Both the position numbers and the translations under genes were made by a program. From Odobenus rosmarus divergens (Eukaryota; Chordata; Mammalia; Carnivora; Odobenidae): a stretch of 64,000 bases of DNA. The stretch is taken from positions 325,531 through 389,530 of the forward strand of contig NW_004450663.1 of NCBI RefSeq assembly GCF_000321225.1, written 5' to 3'. The notes below the pieces were generated by a model, which worked only from the letters and a program-made list of their open reading frames with translations, ran no database searches and had not been told where the DNA came from. Positions 20,530 through 31,835 of this stretch are shown piece by piece (the stretch's first letter is position 1; the number at the start of each line of letters is the position of its first letter).

Positions 20530-22485
20530 AACAGCATAATCAAGCAGGAAATGTGTCACATTAAAGGAAAAAAAATTACAAAAAAAAAAAAAATTACAAG
20601 CGCTTTACAATTAGACCCTCCTTATTTGGAGTCCAGAATGTTTCACTTAGGTGGTGAATGATCTAGGCTAGTTGCCTTTCCTGAGTCTAACTTTCTTACC
20701 TATTTATTTAGTGATTTAATGCAAAATTTCCCCTCATTAGATTTGTTGAAAGAATTAAGGGACTGATGGTATATGAATCATATACAAGTTAATTAGTTAA
20801 TATTAATCCTTTTCTCAAGATTACCCACTGTATATTTAGCTCCTTATATATATTCTGAAGCATATTTAAATTACCTGCAATTCAAAATTCTAATAATAGA
20901 AATGTTTGAAAAATCCACACCAAGAAATAACAACTTGTAATGTATACTAACAGCCAAGGGATACTTTTAAAAGGACTGCAGCTGGTGAGTTGCAGAACCA
21001 GGTAAGCACAGGTGTGTTCCCAACTTCAATGAAACCAAATCCACCTCTATGTGGGTAAAAGTATTTGCAGAAGCATGCCAAGTGACAGGTGGTGAGCTAA
21101 ACCTGCATGACTAATGGTGGGAGAAAAGAGAAAGGCTGAGGGAGAGAGGCTGTTGGTGGAAACACAGTGATTTATTATTCACTGGGAAAAATGCAGTGTC
21201 AAGAAGTATAGGGTCTTGGCTGACATCAGCGCTCTGAATCAATTGAAACAGTTTTATTCGGGTGAGCTGCAGCCAGAAACAATTGTCCACCTTTGTCATC
21301 ACTTTGCATGCCTAAGCACAAAATGAAGCGAAGGCTGCCATCAGCAGAAGGGAAGGAGGCCATCATCGCAAAAAAAGTGTTCAGGTCTTGTCCTATGTGT
21401 GGAGAGACAGCAACCCTGAAAACACCGCAATGACATCTATAAACACACACACAAATGCACGTGTGAAAATCACCTCATCTCCAAATCAAAGCCGGAACTC
21501 ATCCCAGCACACCCTAGGGGCGAGCTAGTGGCATGGCTTTCATCTGCGCCAACCAGATTTCCATTTGAAGTTTGAGCAGATTCAGACGTAGGAAACCTGC
21601 TGTCATTAATCTAATCAAGGTATTTCTCTAGTAAAGCAACTTTGGTAACTGGTGACTCTCATGTAATTATTAACTTTGAAAGCTGATGAACCCAACTGTT
21701 GACGGGAATGACCAGCAACCCCTGTACTGACGGATGAAAGATTACTCCAAACTTTACTATGAGAAAACAGGAGAAGGCAAGGGGGTCAACGCTCAGAGAC
21801 GAAGACCCTTTGCTCTTCTTTGCTCCTGCCTTTTTTTCTCCTTCAGGATAATCAAGAATCTTTATCACTGTTTTTCAAGCATGTGATATGTGACAAGGGG
21901 TCTTACTGGAATTAGGAGGATCTGGTTACAGGAAAGACATGATATGCTATGCTAATCTGCGTGTTTTAGGAGTTCTGCTAAACATAGCCTAAGGGACAGT
22001 GCATACATCTCTTAGATCACAGGGCGGCTGTTTGGGCTAAGAAAGCTTTGGGGAAGGCAACTCCCCTCGGTATTCCTACGGCAGAGTGGTCACGCAGGCA
22101 TGCCATCCTATAGGCCTAAGGCTTCTCCAAAACCTTCCCTTACCCCCAGCGGCCTCCATGTTACATTTTAGCAAGCCAGGTATTACAGATGATTTCATGC
22201 TCTACATTAACCCCAACAAACTGTAACATGTGCATATCTGCAAAACTACACTTTCATTAACCAGGAGGTTTTTCTTTCTTTCCATTTTGTGATATTTCTC
22301 TTCCATTTTAAATCTCTCCTCCTATGGATCAACGTTGACCAAAGGACTGCAGTTCATTTCCTTATTTTTGTTTTATTGTTTAATTTGCTATCTGAGGTAT
22401 TTCTTTTGCCAGGCATACAACTAAAACATAATTTTATAGCATCAAAATCATTGAAACTGAAATCAGTTCAACTTAACAATGAATT
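20530..22485. other. Long repeat-poor stretch, candidate regulatory DNA
   Basis: Apart from A-rich runs at 20570-20597 and a short CA run at 21442-21452, I see no transposon over nearly 2 kb, the longest such stretch in the window. It has no convincing open frame. 20990-21680 has mixed composition and many binding-site-like motifs (see findings). 21880-22260 could hide an old LTR but was not assignable. Confidence 0.45.
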
Positions 22486-22505
22486 ACAAGCATAAATTGC
22501 CTTTT

Positions 22506-22643
22506 TTTTTTTTTTTGAGAGAGTGTGTGTGTTGAGGGGAGGGGCAGAGGGATAGGGGAGAGAGAGAGACTCTTGTCTGAGATCATGACCTGAGCCAAAA
22601 TCAAGAGTCAGACACTTAACCAACTGAGCCACCCGGGAACCCT
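22506..22643 (-). mobile_element. Internally deleted SINEC, antisense
   Basis: Poly-T, 'gagagagtgtgtgtgttgag', then 'gagatcatgacctgagccaa' to 'aactgagccacccgggaacc'. The middle GC-rich block is missing. Flanks GCATAAATTGCCTTTT (22490-22505) and GCATCAATTGCCTTTT (22644-22659) differ at one base. Confidence 0.93.
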
Positions 22644-22727
22644 GCATCAATTGCCTTTTATATCAGAAGCTTTGCTAGGCACCGAGAAGCCTACTCAGTA
22701 AGATTCACCTTCTACCTGCAGTTGGCA

Positions 22728-23290
22728 GAATTTCTAGGTATAGCCACCAGGAGTCCATGCTTTAATCCTTGGAAACTGTGATTGTGTTATATGGCAAAGT
22801 TGATCCTAAAAAGGGATAATATCTTGGTATGCCTGATCTAATCACATGAACCCTTAAAAGCAAAGACCTTTCTCTGGCTGGCGGCAAAAGACAGAGATGA
22901 AAGTCAAAGAGTTTCAATCAAAACATAAGAATCGATATACTATTGTTGGCTTTGAGGATGGAGAGAGCCCTGTGGAAGGCACCTGGGCAGCTTCTAAGAG
23001 CAGGAAGTGGCACTGAACTGATAGTCATCAAGGAAACAGGAACCTCAGTCCTACCACCACAAGGAACTAGATTCTGCCAACTAGAATGAGTTGGAAGGAG
23101 ATTCTCCCCAAAACCTCCAGTGAAGAGCTAGGCTGGCTGATATCTTGATTTCAGCCTTAGGAGACCCTAAGCAGAGAACCTAGTTGAGCTCACAGGGACT
23201 TCAGACCTATGAAACTGTGAGATAATAAACAGGTGCCATTTCAAGCCACTATGTTTTTGGTAATTTGTTGCACAGCCATAAGTAACTACT
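22728..23290 (+). mobile_element. MLT1-type LTR, sense
   Basis: 'tgtgattgtgttatatggca', 'gatctaatcacatgaaccct', 'tggctttgaggatggagaga', 'gaaactgtgagataataaac', ending 'ggtaatttgttgcacagcca' and 'taagtaactactaca'. Order and spacing follow the MLT1-type LTR. Confidence 0.8.
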
Positions 23291-23520
23291 ACAGTATCCT
23301 TGCAGAGCACAGAGTTTAGTAGGAAATGAAAATATCTGAAGAATAATTATAAAGCAGTGTGATATATATTGGTGTCGAGGAAAACCAAAATGTGCTATAG
23401 CTGCTCAGAGAATGGTGGGGCTCACTTTTGGGGCATCTAGATGACATTTGACTTCAGATGTGAAAAGTGCATAGGGGTTTGGCAGGCAAAGATAGAACAG
23501 AAATGTTATGCGGGCAGGGA
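23291..23520 (-). mobile_element. L2 remnant, antisense
   Basis: Antisense L2-like: 'tataaagcagtgtgatatat', 'ctgctcagagaatggtgggg', 'agatgacatttgacttcaga'. The last corresponds to 'aggtgacatttgagcaaaga' in the complement of L2. Confidence 0.5.
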
Positions 23521-23601
23521 GCACAGCATCTGCAAATAGCCACTATCAGATTGGTTCCTTTGGAGGCAGACTTGGAGATGGGGATTCCTGTGCAAGAGTT
23601 T

Positions 23602-23645
23602 GTTTTGTTGTTGTTGTTGTTGTTTCATTTTTTTTTTTTTTTTCC
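23602..23645. repeat. (TTG)n then T-rich run
   Basis: 'gttgttgttgttgttg' followed by about 17 T. Open frames crossing it are low-complexity artefacts. Confidence 0.9.
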
Positions 23646-24088
23646 AGGAATGCCCTTGGAATGTCTACCTGTGGAAGGGAGATAGAGGAAGCAGGTATTT
23701 GGAGAGAGAGAATTTGAGTTGTGACTCGGCCCCCAACAAAGTCTTCAGCCAACCCCAGGGAGATCTCTGGAGCTGGGATGGCTTACTGGGGATGTCCTGA
23801 GTTGAGGCAGGGAAGCCAGGACTTCATGCCCTTGGGTGGATCAGTCATGGATGCAGGCTGTCCTGTGGAAGAAGACGTGACTTTGAGCAAGGCTGTTTTC
23901 TGTTTTTGGGACCTGTTCCCAGTGAAGGGGGACAACCAAGAACTTCTGCCAATATACATTTCTGAAGTGGGGACTGGTAGATACACACAGAGGCATGGAG
24001 GAGTCTGTCCTATTCAAAGATCAGTGAGAAATTTAATGTAGGTAAGGGTATGCCAAAATTTAGAGAAGACTAGTAAGAAATCATTCTA

Positions 24089-24286
24089 TATTTTTAAGAG
24101 TTTATTTATTTTGAGAGAGAGAGAAAGATCTAGAGCGTGAGTGCGGTGGGGGAGGGGGCGTGGTGCAGAGGGAAAGGGAGAAGCAGACTCCCCGCTGAGC
24201 AAGAGGCATGACACAGGGCTCCATCCCAGGATCATGACCCTAGCTGAAGCAGATGCTTGTCCAACTGAGCCACCCAGGCGCCCCCA
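24089..24286 (-). mobile_element. SINEC, antisense, 15-bp perfect TSD
   Basis: Antisense SINEC; TAAGAAATCATTCTA is repeated exactly at 24074-24088 and 24287-24301. Confidence 0.96.
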
Positions 24287-25127
24287 TAAGAAATCATTCT
24301 AGAGAAATGAGTGGATCAGCTTCATGGAGAGCCCTGTATGTCAGGCTAAACAGACAGATGTGTGTTCTATTTGTCCCTTTATAAACCATTAGAGAGTTTT
24401 AAACAGAGGGATGACTTGGATTTTTATGAGTTAAATGTTCTTGTGGCAGTGGAGATAGAGTAGGTACCTGATTTAAGGCACAAGGAATGGAGGAAAAAAG
24501 TGAATCAAGGGATACTTAGAAGAATTCAACAAGGTTGGGTTTGAGATGTGGGGGAGAAGCTGGACTTGGGGATTATCTTTATGTTTTATATTTATGTTGG
24601 GCTCCTGTGATATATTTTACCGTCTGAGCAACTGACTGTATAGTGGTGCCATCTATTCAGCTAAGAATAGAGGTGAAGTAGATTCAAAGGTAAAGATAGT
24701 TTCTGTGTTGAACATGGTTTGGAGGAGTTGGTAAAGCTAGAAATAACTGGTAGGAAGTATAGAAATGGAACAAAGGAGGCAGAACCACAGTAGTGATGGG
24801 AATGCAAATGTCAGTGGTAGAATAGGGCACTTACTAAAGTCTCAAGAGGGTTAACAATTTCCCAGATAGCTCATTGACCACAAAGAGAAAGTGACTAAGA
24901 TAGAACCTCAAGGAGGCAATATTTAAGAGGTGAGTCGAACGGAAGAGGAGAAAGAAGAACTCCGAAGGGGCCTGAGGTGTAGGAAGACATGGAAAGGCAG
25001 GTGGTATCCCTGAAATCAAAAGGAAGGACATAGGAAAGAGTAAATGGTTGAGAGTGTCAAACGCTAGACCCATCCATTGCCCTCATGGAGTTTACAGTGT
25101 AATGGAGGGATGGACATGAACTGAAAA

Positions 25128-25157
25128 TTACACACACACACACACACACACACACAA
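25128..25157. repeat. (CA)n microsatellite
   Basis: Uninterrupted CA dinucleotides; a probable polymorphic marker. Confidence 0.95.
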
Positions 25158-25298
25158 CTATATAATTACTGCCATAGTAATTATACATAGTGTAGAATGC
25201 TAGCATAGATTGTATTGGGAAAGTCTGACCTTGTTTGGAATATCAATGAGAACTTCTCCAAGGAAGTGATATTTGAATTGAAATATGAAGGATGGGTA

Positions 25299-25666
25299 AT
25301 ATTCTGGGTTGAATTTATTATCCCTTCCCCCCAAATTCTTATGCTGAAGTCCTAAATCTCAGTACCTCGGAACATGACTGTATTGGAGACAGTGTCTTTA
25401 AAGAGATAATTAAGTTACAATGAGGTCATTGCGGTGGATCCTAATCCAATACAACTGGTGTCCTTATAAGAAGAAATTAGGACACATACACACACAGAAA
25501 AGGCAGCCATGAATGAACCAAGGACAGAGGCTGCAGAAGAAACTAACCCTGCCAACACCTTGATCTTAGACCTCTAGCTTCCAAAATTGTGAGAAAACAC
25601 ATTTCTTCTGTTTAAGCCAGCCCATCTGTGCTGCTTTCCTATGGCAGTCCTAGCAGACCGATACAG
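25299..25666 (+). mobile_element. MLT1-type LTR, sense
   Basis: 'tattctgggttgaatttatt', 'ccccaaattcttatgctgaa', 'tggtgtccttataagaagaa', 'caacaccttgatcttagacc', 'aattgtgagaaaacacattt', ending 'agcagaccgatacag'. A complete MLT1-type LTR order. Confidence 0.85.
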
Positions 25667-26572
25667 CAGGAACCCACCCACCGGAGTGAAATGATGAAAA
25701 TGTGCAGATGTGGATGAAGTCAAGGGATATCTGACAGGTAATATGAATAGCACTTGAGGGTGACGAACTGGATATTGGGAAATAAGATTGTTGTATGTGG
25801 TGATACGGATCAGGACAGCAGTTTATAGCGAGTGGTGGTCTGAGTCCAGGATGTGGGAAGAATGGAAGGAGTGGAGGTTAAGATGAAGAGTGTGGTGAAC
25901 ACATTTGAGTGGTCAGTTGGTCAGAACACATTTGACCTTCTAGTCCACAGGGGCTGGGGCTGCCTTTTCCTTGCAGAATGGACAGCTTAGGTGAGTGAGA
26001 TGTTCTACAAGGAAATATTTCTTGTTGCATTAAGTCCTTAGAAGGAGAAATACAAACTTTATGACAGGCAAGGAAGTTTATTGGCCCATAGTTTGGGTGG
26101 TTATTACTAAGGGAGGGGTTTTAGGATGGGGACAAGAGTGATGATAAGCTAAAGGAGCCACATGAGGGGGAGAAACAATAGCGGGAGAGAGAAAATCAAT
26201 AGGTGAAGTCAGGATGTAGGTGAGGGAGCATTTGTAATCATGAGCCCACCATGTCCGATGGTCCTGGGAGAAGGAAGGTCATCTGAGCAGGTAGAAAGAG
26301 CCCAATGTTTGTCATTCTGGAGCCCAGCAGAAAGAAAGCCTGCTCTCCCTTTATGAACAGCATGCCGAGCACCACACCGTGCAGCTTGTCTGGGGACAGC
26401 TGCCGAGGCCTGCCGGGCTGCTCCTGCCAGGGCCCTGGCTTCCTGTGGAGGTTTCATGATGGCATAGGGAGGCAATGGGAGGCTCAGGAAGTCTGGAAGC
26501 TACAGCTCTCAGGGGTGGAGGGGCCACCTGGCAAGGACCTGGGGTCAGGGAGGGGAAGTTTTAAAGTGACAG

Positions 26573-26690
26573 CGCTCATCCACCCAACACACATTTGATG
26601 AAAGCCTGGTGGGAATAAGCGTCATCCTGGGTTTGGAGACTCTGGGGGTCCCCAGTAGAGTGAAGGTGTTTGCTCTCCAGAGTCGGGTTG
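26573..26690 (-). mobile_element. L2 3' end, antisense
   Basis: 'catccacccaacacacattt', 'gatgaaagcctggtgggaat' and following sequence match the complement of the L2 3' terminus (the 'attcaacaaatatttattga...' region). Confidence 0.5.
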
Positions 26691-27158
26691 CATTATGCCT
26701 CTCCCTCAAAAAAGTATGTCCAAGTCCTTACCCCTGGAACTGTGGAGGTGAAGGTATTTAGAAATAAAGTCTTTGTAAATTAAACGAAAAATCTCAGCAT
26801 GAGCTCATCCTGAATTTAGGGTGGGCTCTACATCCATTGGCTGTGTCCTTGTAAGAGAGAAGAGAGGGGTATTTGAGACAAAGGCACACAGACATAGAGG
26901 AGGAGGCCACGCGAGGATGGGGACAGATATTGCAGTGGTGTACCTACAAGCCAAGAACACCAAGGATTCCCCCAGCCACTAGAAGCTCAAGAGCAGCATG
27001 GGACAGAGTCTCCCTCTGAGCTTCTAGAGTGAACCAACACCACCAGCACCTTGATATTAGACTTTTAGCCTCCAGGACTGTGAATCAACCCATTTCTGTT
27101 GTTCTGAGCTACCTCATTTGTAGTACATGTTACAACAGCCCTAGGAAACTAACATAAC
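26691..27158 (+). mobile_element. MLT1-type LTR, sense
   Basis: 'cattatgcctctccctcaaa', 'gtccaagtccttacccctgg', 'ggctgtgtccttgtaagaga', 'cagcaccttgatattagact', 'cctccaggactgtgaatcaa', ending 'cctaggaaactaacata'. Confidence 0.82.
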
Positions 27159-27159
27159 C

Positions 27160-27900
27160 TCTAAACTTACATTTTAATAATGGATGCAACAGATAAGCAA
27201 GTAAATACAGCGAGGTATGTCCAGATCTTTGATAAATGTATCTAAGAGCTAATCTGGAGGATGTGGTTCAGTCTCAACCTCCTCTGGACCCTCCCGGGTG
27301 TGATCTGAAACCAGACTCCGGTGTGCAGAGGGCAGGGAGCATCAAAGAGGGAGGCAGGCCACTCCGGGCTGGTAGGCGGCAGGTGTAACAAGCAAGGAAA
27401 CTTTCATACGAGGCTAGTCGAGAGGAGTAGATTTCTACACCCACCTACCAAATCTTAAAAGTTTCTATAGAAGCTTAAGTGGTGTTCAGTCACGTACACA
27501 GTACAGATAGTCTTAACACCACATTGTTATCTCAAGGCTCTGTCCTTGGGGCAGCTTCTGGGAGTGGGAAAGGCAAGTGAAAGACACATTCTAAGGACAG
27601 GGGAGGACAAGGGCCAGCTCAGGGGTCAACCGGAGGTCATGTCTTTCTAATGACCTCCCCCAACATTTGTGATCAAAGCAGAGGTGGGAGGGAGGCACAC
27701 ATAGCCTGAGATATTCAGAGAAGGGCCCTCTAAGGAGGCAACATTTGAGCAGGGTGAAAGTAGTGGTTCTGGGGAGACATTTAAGGAGGAGGTGACAGTG
27801 TGGACAGATGCCCTGAGTGGAAGAGGGCAGATGTGTTCAGAGGGGAGAGAGGGGAGTGGGGCCCGAACCCACGAGGCGGCTGCGACCAGCTGTAGAGCAG
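27160..27900 (-). mobile_element. L2 remnant pieces, antisense
   Basis: Antisense L2-like blocks at 27160-27255 ('aacttacattttaataatgg', 'cagataagcaagtaaataca') and about 27715-27860 ('ctaaggaggcaacatttgag'). The interval 27290-27700 between them is not assignable. Confidence 0.5.
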
Positions 27901-27950
27901 CTGCAGGCCATGGCACAGGTTGGCATTTCATTGTTAAGAGTCTAGAGCTT

Positions 27951-28160
27951 GGGGACAGCTGGGTGGCTCAGTTGGTTAAGCATCTGCCTTTGGCTCAGGC
28001 CATGATCCTGGGGTCCTGGGATTGAGCCCCACGTTGGGCTCCCAGCTTAGCAGGGAGCCTGCTTCTCCCTCTCCCTCTGCCTGCCTCTCTGCTTCCTTGT
28101 GCTCTCTCTCTATCTCTCTGTCAAATAAATAAAATAAAATCTTAAAAAAAAAATCTTAAA
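27951..28160 (+). mobile_element. SINEC, sense
   Basis: 'ggggacagctgggtggctca' ... 'tgggattgagccccacgttg' ... 'tgtcaaataaataaaataaa'. A CCAA microsatellite (28160-28185) follows the tail. No clear duplication. Confidence 0.94.
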
Positions 28161-28185
28161 AACCAACCAACCAACCAACCAACAA

Positions 28186-28720
28186 ACAAAAGACCGAGTC
28201 CAGGGGTTAGTGCTGGAAGAGAGGAGAAAGCAGAAAGGCTCAGGGTAAGGTATGGGCAAGTCCTTACAACGCAGAATCTGCTTTTGCAGAGCTAGTGGAA
28301 ACTGCGGGGAAAGGGCAGTTTGCTCTTCCCATTCGTGCCTATGACTGGGTAAGGTTTCCGTTGGCAAGAGACACTAACCTACATTTCCGATCCTCCAATG
28401 CCACGCGGGCATGATGCCTTGTGCCGGGCCACTGCTCAACTGCTTTTATGAAAGTGGAGCCCAATTCAGCAATGTGGCCCAATGAGAACAGCCAGGGGGT
28501 GAAGACTGAATGTTTTTATTTTAGGACATTCAGAATAGAGTCCTGGGGCTTATATATTAATAATCACAGGTACAGTGATTACATGGCTCCGTGCGTACCC
28601 CATGGGGTCACCTTCAATCTTGTGATTTTCTTTGGTGGGGGCCAGAATTGCTGAGAGAATTAGGAAAGACTTGTTGGGTCTTTCCCTGGGGGATGACAGT
28701 AACTACTCAGAGGAAGAAAG
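28186..28720. other. Unassigned stretch
   Basis: No repeat or exon recognised; several short frames only. Confidence 0.4.
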
Positions 28721-28724
28721 CCAT

Positions 28725-28945
28725 CAATATTTTTGATGAACCTACTGCATGCCGGACATTGTGCTGGGTTTGTTGCACACAGTAAGTCACTTACCTTTTC
28801 TACCCCCTAGGAAGTTGGCGTAAGACTCTGAGTCTTACAGGGGTTAGGTGATTTGTGCCGGGTCAACCAGAACGGAGCCACAAGTCCAGGCCAGCTGGAC
28901 CTCAGAGCTTGTAACCTTCCTGGTGCCAAGCTATAATTCCACCCC
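28725..28945 (-). mobile_element. MIR, antisense
   Basis: 'tactgcatgccggacattgt', 'cttacaggggttaggtgatt', 'acaagtccaggccagctgga', 'gccaagctataattccaccc' give the antisense MIR pattern. Confidence 0.65.
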
Positions 28946-28949
28946 GCTG

Positions 28950-29640
28950 CCAAAAAGATCCTGACTCAGCAGGTGCCACATCACAATCTCTACATATGCT
29001 TCCGTTTCCTCATCTGTTAACCGAGAAGACTGGACACGAGAGCTGAAGGTAAGCTTTGCTCGGGTTTAGAGAGCCCAGAGCTTTCCATTTATGCCACCTG
29101 TGCTGGTACATTTCCTGCATCCAGTATGCAAAGTGAAACATGTTCGTTCTCGCTCTGACTGCTCTTGTTGTAATTCTTATCTTTATTGCTACTCCTGCAA
29201 GGAAGAGTAAATCATTATGTGTGTATTTTTGTTGGCTTTCCCCCCCTCTCTCTTTCAAAGTTAATTGGGTTACTTCTATGTAATTTTTTACAAAGTAAAT
29301 TTCCAACTACCTTTAACCACAAATTAGTCATCACATTGAGCTTTTCAGGGTTATATTAAGTCATTTGTCATAGATGCTGCCAATAATAGTTAGCTTAGGC
29401 TAAATGTTTCCACGTTCAGGGTATTTACCACATCCTGTACTTGCCATGCCTGTGGAAATGAAAGCAGGCAGGGTGCGAACTTGTTCACGGGAAGTGCAGG
29501 GTAATGAATGAAAGCTGGTTAAGCTGCCAAGTCCTCTGTCTTTGGGGGGTGGTTATTACTGGCATTAAATCCTTCGTCGGCATGTTTCATCCCTGAATGA
29601 TCGAACTGGCAAAGAGGACGTGTACAGAGGTTCCTAAGTA
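28950..29640. other. Repeat-poor stretch, candidate regulatory DNA
   Basis: No transposon signature apart from a short C/CT run near 29241. AT-rich with motifs such as 'ccagtatgcaaagtg', 'aaagttaattgggtta' and 'ctttaaccacaaattag' (RUNX-like AACCACA). No exon is recognisable. Confidence 0.4.
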
Positions 29641-29659
29641 CATATGGAGGATGGAGGAA

Positions 29660-29855
29660 GAAGCTGGGCCTTCCACTCTGGGAACCAAGATTTCCTTTGA
29701 CCTTGGGCAAATCCTGTGCCCTCCCTCAACCTCTAGATCCTCACTTGTGATGTGTGAACTGGAACCTCGACCCCACAGGGCTGTTGTGAGGTTCAAATGC
29801 AATTGTGTCTGTGAATCACAAGCCCAGTGCCCAGACCTTAGTATTCGGCAGATTT
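29660..29855 (+). mobile_element. MIR, sense
   Basis: 'gaccttgggcaaatcctgtg', 'agatcctcacttgtgatgtg', 'ccacagggctgttgtgaggt', 'tcacaagcccagtgcccaga' follow the MIR core in sense order. Confidence 0.75.
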
Positions 29856-30064
29856 TGACTTCCAGTCCCTTGACACCTGCCTTGAAAGTAATCTCCGAAG
29901 CATTCAGTTGGACTGATTATGACACACCTCACATCCCTAGTCTTCCATGCTGGATGGGTCTGCAGACTTGGGCCTCAGATCTGCCCCATGAAAACATATC
30001 TTCAGAGGTACCCCATGAATTAATTAATCTGGCTTCTCATTCTGGTTCATCCTAATCCATTTTG

Positions 30065-30955
30065 TTTTGTTTTGTTTTTAGGAAGTACCTTTTGACACTG
30101 AGTTCATGCTTTCATGCTCTCTGCTATTCATCGTCTACCCAAGCCCTTACTCTGGCTTCATGCTCTCATGTATGAACTGGCCTTTAGTGCAACACTTCAT
30201 TGACTTCCATTACACTAGGGGTAATATACAAATAACTCCAGGATCCTTGCCAGGGCCCACCGGCCCCCTGTCTGATGGTGCTGAGAACATCCTTCAACTT
30301 CTCTTGCTATCTCCATTCCCCTTTTCCATCCACCTCTAGAAACAGGCCTTCCTGTGGCTCCAGGACCCCACCAAGCTTACTCCCACCCAAGCTCATTTGC
30401 TTCTCCTTGCTAGAACCTTGCCTACCAGTTATGGCTTGTACTTCCACCAACTTCACGTCTTGGCTCAGATGTCATCCCCTTAAAGAAACCTTCCCATAGG
30501 AGCGCCTGGGTGGCTCCGTCGTTAAGCGTCTGCCTTCGGCTCAGGTCATGATCCCGGGGTCCTGGGATCGAGCCCCGCATCGGGCTCCCTGCTCGGCGGG
30601 GAGCCTGCTTCTCCCTCTCCCGCTCCCCCTGCTTGTGTTCCCTCTCTCGCTGTGTCTCTCTCTGTCGAAAAAATAAATAAAATCGTTAATAAAAAAAAAG
30701 AAACCTTCCCTTAACTCCCTGTTTAAGGCAGTACCCCCACCCTTGCTCCCCATCCTCTCAGTTGGTTCTGTCTTCCCAGTCTTTATCATTGCCTTATATG
30801 TCAACTAGATCTTTCACCTGATTTGTCCCACTATAGTATGAGTAATATGATGGGAAGGAGTTTCTTTGTTTTACTTTGCCCTATATCCCCAGCCCTAGAA
30901 AAATGCCTGACACACAGTGTATATGACACAAATATTTGTTAAGTGAAAGAATACA
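30065..30955 (+). mobile_element. L2 3' region, sense, split by a SINEC
   Basis: 'cttcatgctctcatgtatga', 'cttgctagaaccttgcctac', 'cttggctcagatgtcatccc', then after the SINEC 'tatatccccagccctagaaa' and 'aatatttgttaagtgaaaga', the canonical L2 3' terminus. The SINEC is at 30496-30696. Confidence 0.85.
30496..30696 (+). mobile_element. Young SINEC, perfect 14-bp TSD
   Basis: Very close to consensus and CpG-rich: 'cgcctgggtggctccgtcgt', 'ctcaggtcatgatcccgggg', 'gatcgagccccgcatcgggc', 'ctcggcggggagcctgcttc'. Perfect AAAGAAACCTTCCC at 30482-30495 and 30697-30710. Retention of CpG sites argues for one of the youngest insertions in the window. Confidence 0.97.
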
Positions 30956-30959
30956 TAAA

Positions 30960-31440
30960 CACACTGACCTTTATCAATAACCATGTCATGGAACTTGGAA
31001 TGAAGGGAAGAGGCTCAAGGATTAGGATATTCAGGTTAAAGGATGGTGCATAAAAGTGCCTCCATTTCTCTAACAGTAAATGTTATGTAAGGGCTTCTTT
31101 AGCGAAGAAACAATTTGTTATATAATCTCGGCCTGGGAACTATGTTTAATCTTCTGATGCTTGGGTTTATGATTTTTATTGTTGTTGCTCTTATATTACT
31201 AATTATTATTTTTATTACTCCTTGAGCATGATAGCATAATATCAAGTTATCAATATCCTATATCATAATATCAAATATCATAAACTCTCCAAGGCTATCT
31301 GAATGAGGACATAGCATATATTCTGTACCCACATAGGATTCCATCGATGGAATGCGGAAAACTAGATGAAAGGTTAGACTCACACTCATGCCAACCACAC
31401 TACAGCCACTTCTGCCTCCTCGTTCTGCACTCTCCTTGTT
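30960..31440. other. Unassigned stretch, AT-rich
   Basis: Contains a local series of 'ataatatcaa' repeats near 31232-31275; otherwise nothing recognised. Confidence 0.4.
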
Positions 31441-31444
31441 GGTG

Positions 31445-31622
31445 TGAAGGAGCTGAGGCTCAAGGTCACACAGAGGCAGAACTTACATAAGGCACGAGGT
31501 CTACAGAGTCCCTCAAGCTTTCTGTCCATGACGAAGTACTATTCTGTTCTTTCTTCCTTTATCACAAGCCACTAACAGAGTACCTGGTATTTAGTAGGTC
31601 TTGGGAAATGAATGACTGTATG
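31445..31622. mobile_element. MIR (antisense) then L2 3' end (sense)
   Basis: 31445-31555 has 'gctgaggctcaaggtcacac' as in antisense MIR. 31555-31622 has 'acagagtacctggtatttag' and 'taggtcttgggaaatgaatg', an L2 3' terminus in sense. Confidence 0.55.
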
Positions 31623-31664
31623 CTTACAACACCAAATGTGCCCTTTGTAGTTGGGTCCCATTAA

Positions 31665-31835
31665 TTCATTCACTGAACACATTTTTACTGGATTCTATTT
31701 CCCAAGACCTCAGCTGTAGCCAGGGGATGAAATGGTGGGGGGTGGGACAATAGGCAGCAGGTGTCCTTGCCTGCAGGAAGCTTCCATTCCATTCTCACAT
31801 CAGTACAATATACATTGTTGCAGATGCTACTTTCT
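31665..31835 (-). mobile_element. L2 3' end, antisense
   Basis: 'aattcattcactgaacacat' followed by 'ttgcctgcaggaagcttcca' matches the complement of the L2 3' end. Confidence 0.6.

Larger units (their letters stand above)
24300..26260 (-). mobile_element. Long L2, antisense, interrupted by MLT1
   Basis: Complement of L2 in order: 'gagagccctgtatgtcaggc', 'acagagggatgacttggatt', 'gttcttgtggcagtggagat', 'caaggaggcaatatttaaga', 'ggttgagagtgtcaaacgct', then 'tgccctcatggagtttacag' and pieces to about 26260. The MLT1 LTR at 25299-25666 splits it and a (CA)n run lies at 25130-25156. The order suggests more than one L2 fragment. Confidence 0.7.

Noticed and set aside
21290..21309. SOX2-OCT4 composite site
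   Set aside because: A SOX-like and an octamer-like core are close, but orientation and spacing do not match the canonical composite motif; kept only as part of a candidate element.
29597..30055. 152-residue plus-strand open frame
   Set aside because: It overlaps a sense MIR and opposing minus frames, has no recognisable domain, and composition is like its surroundings. Treated as chance.
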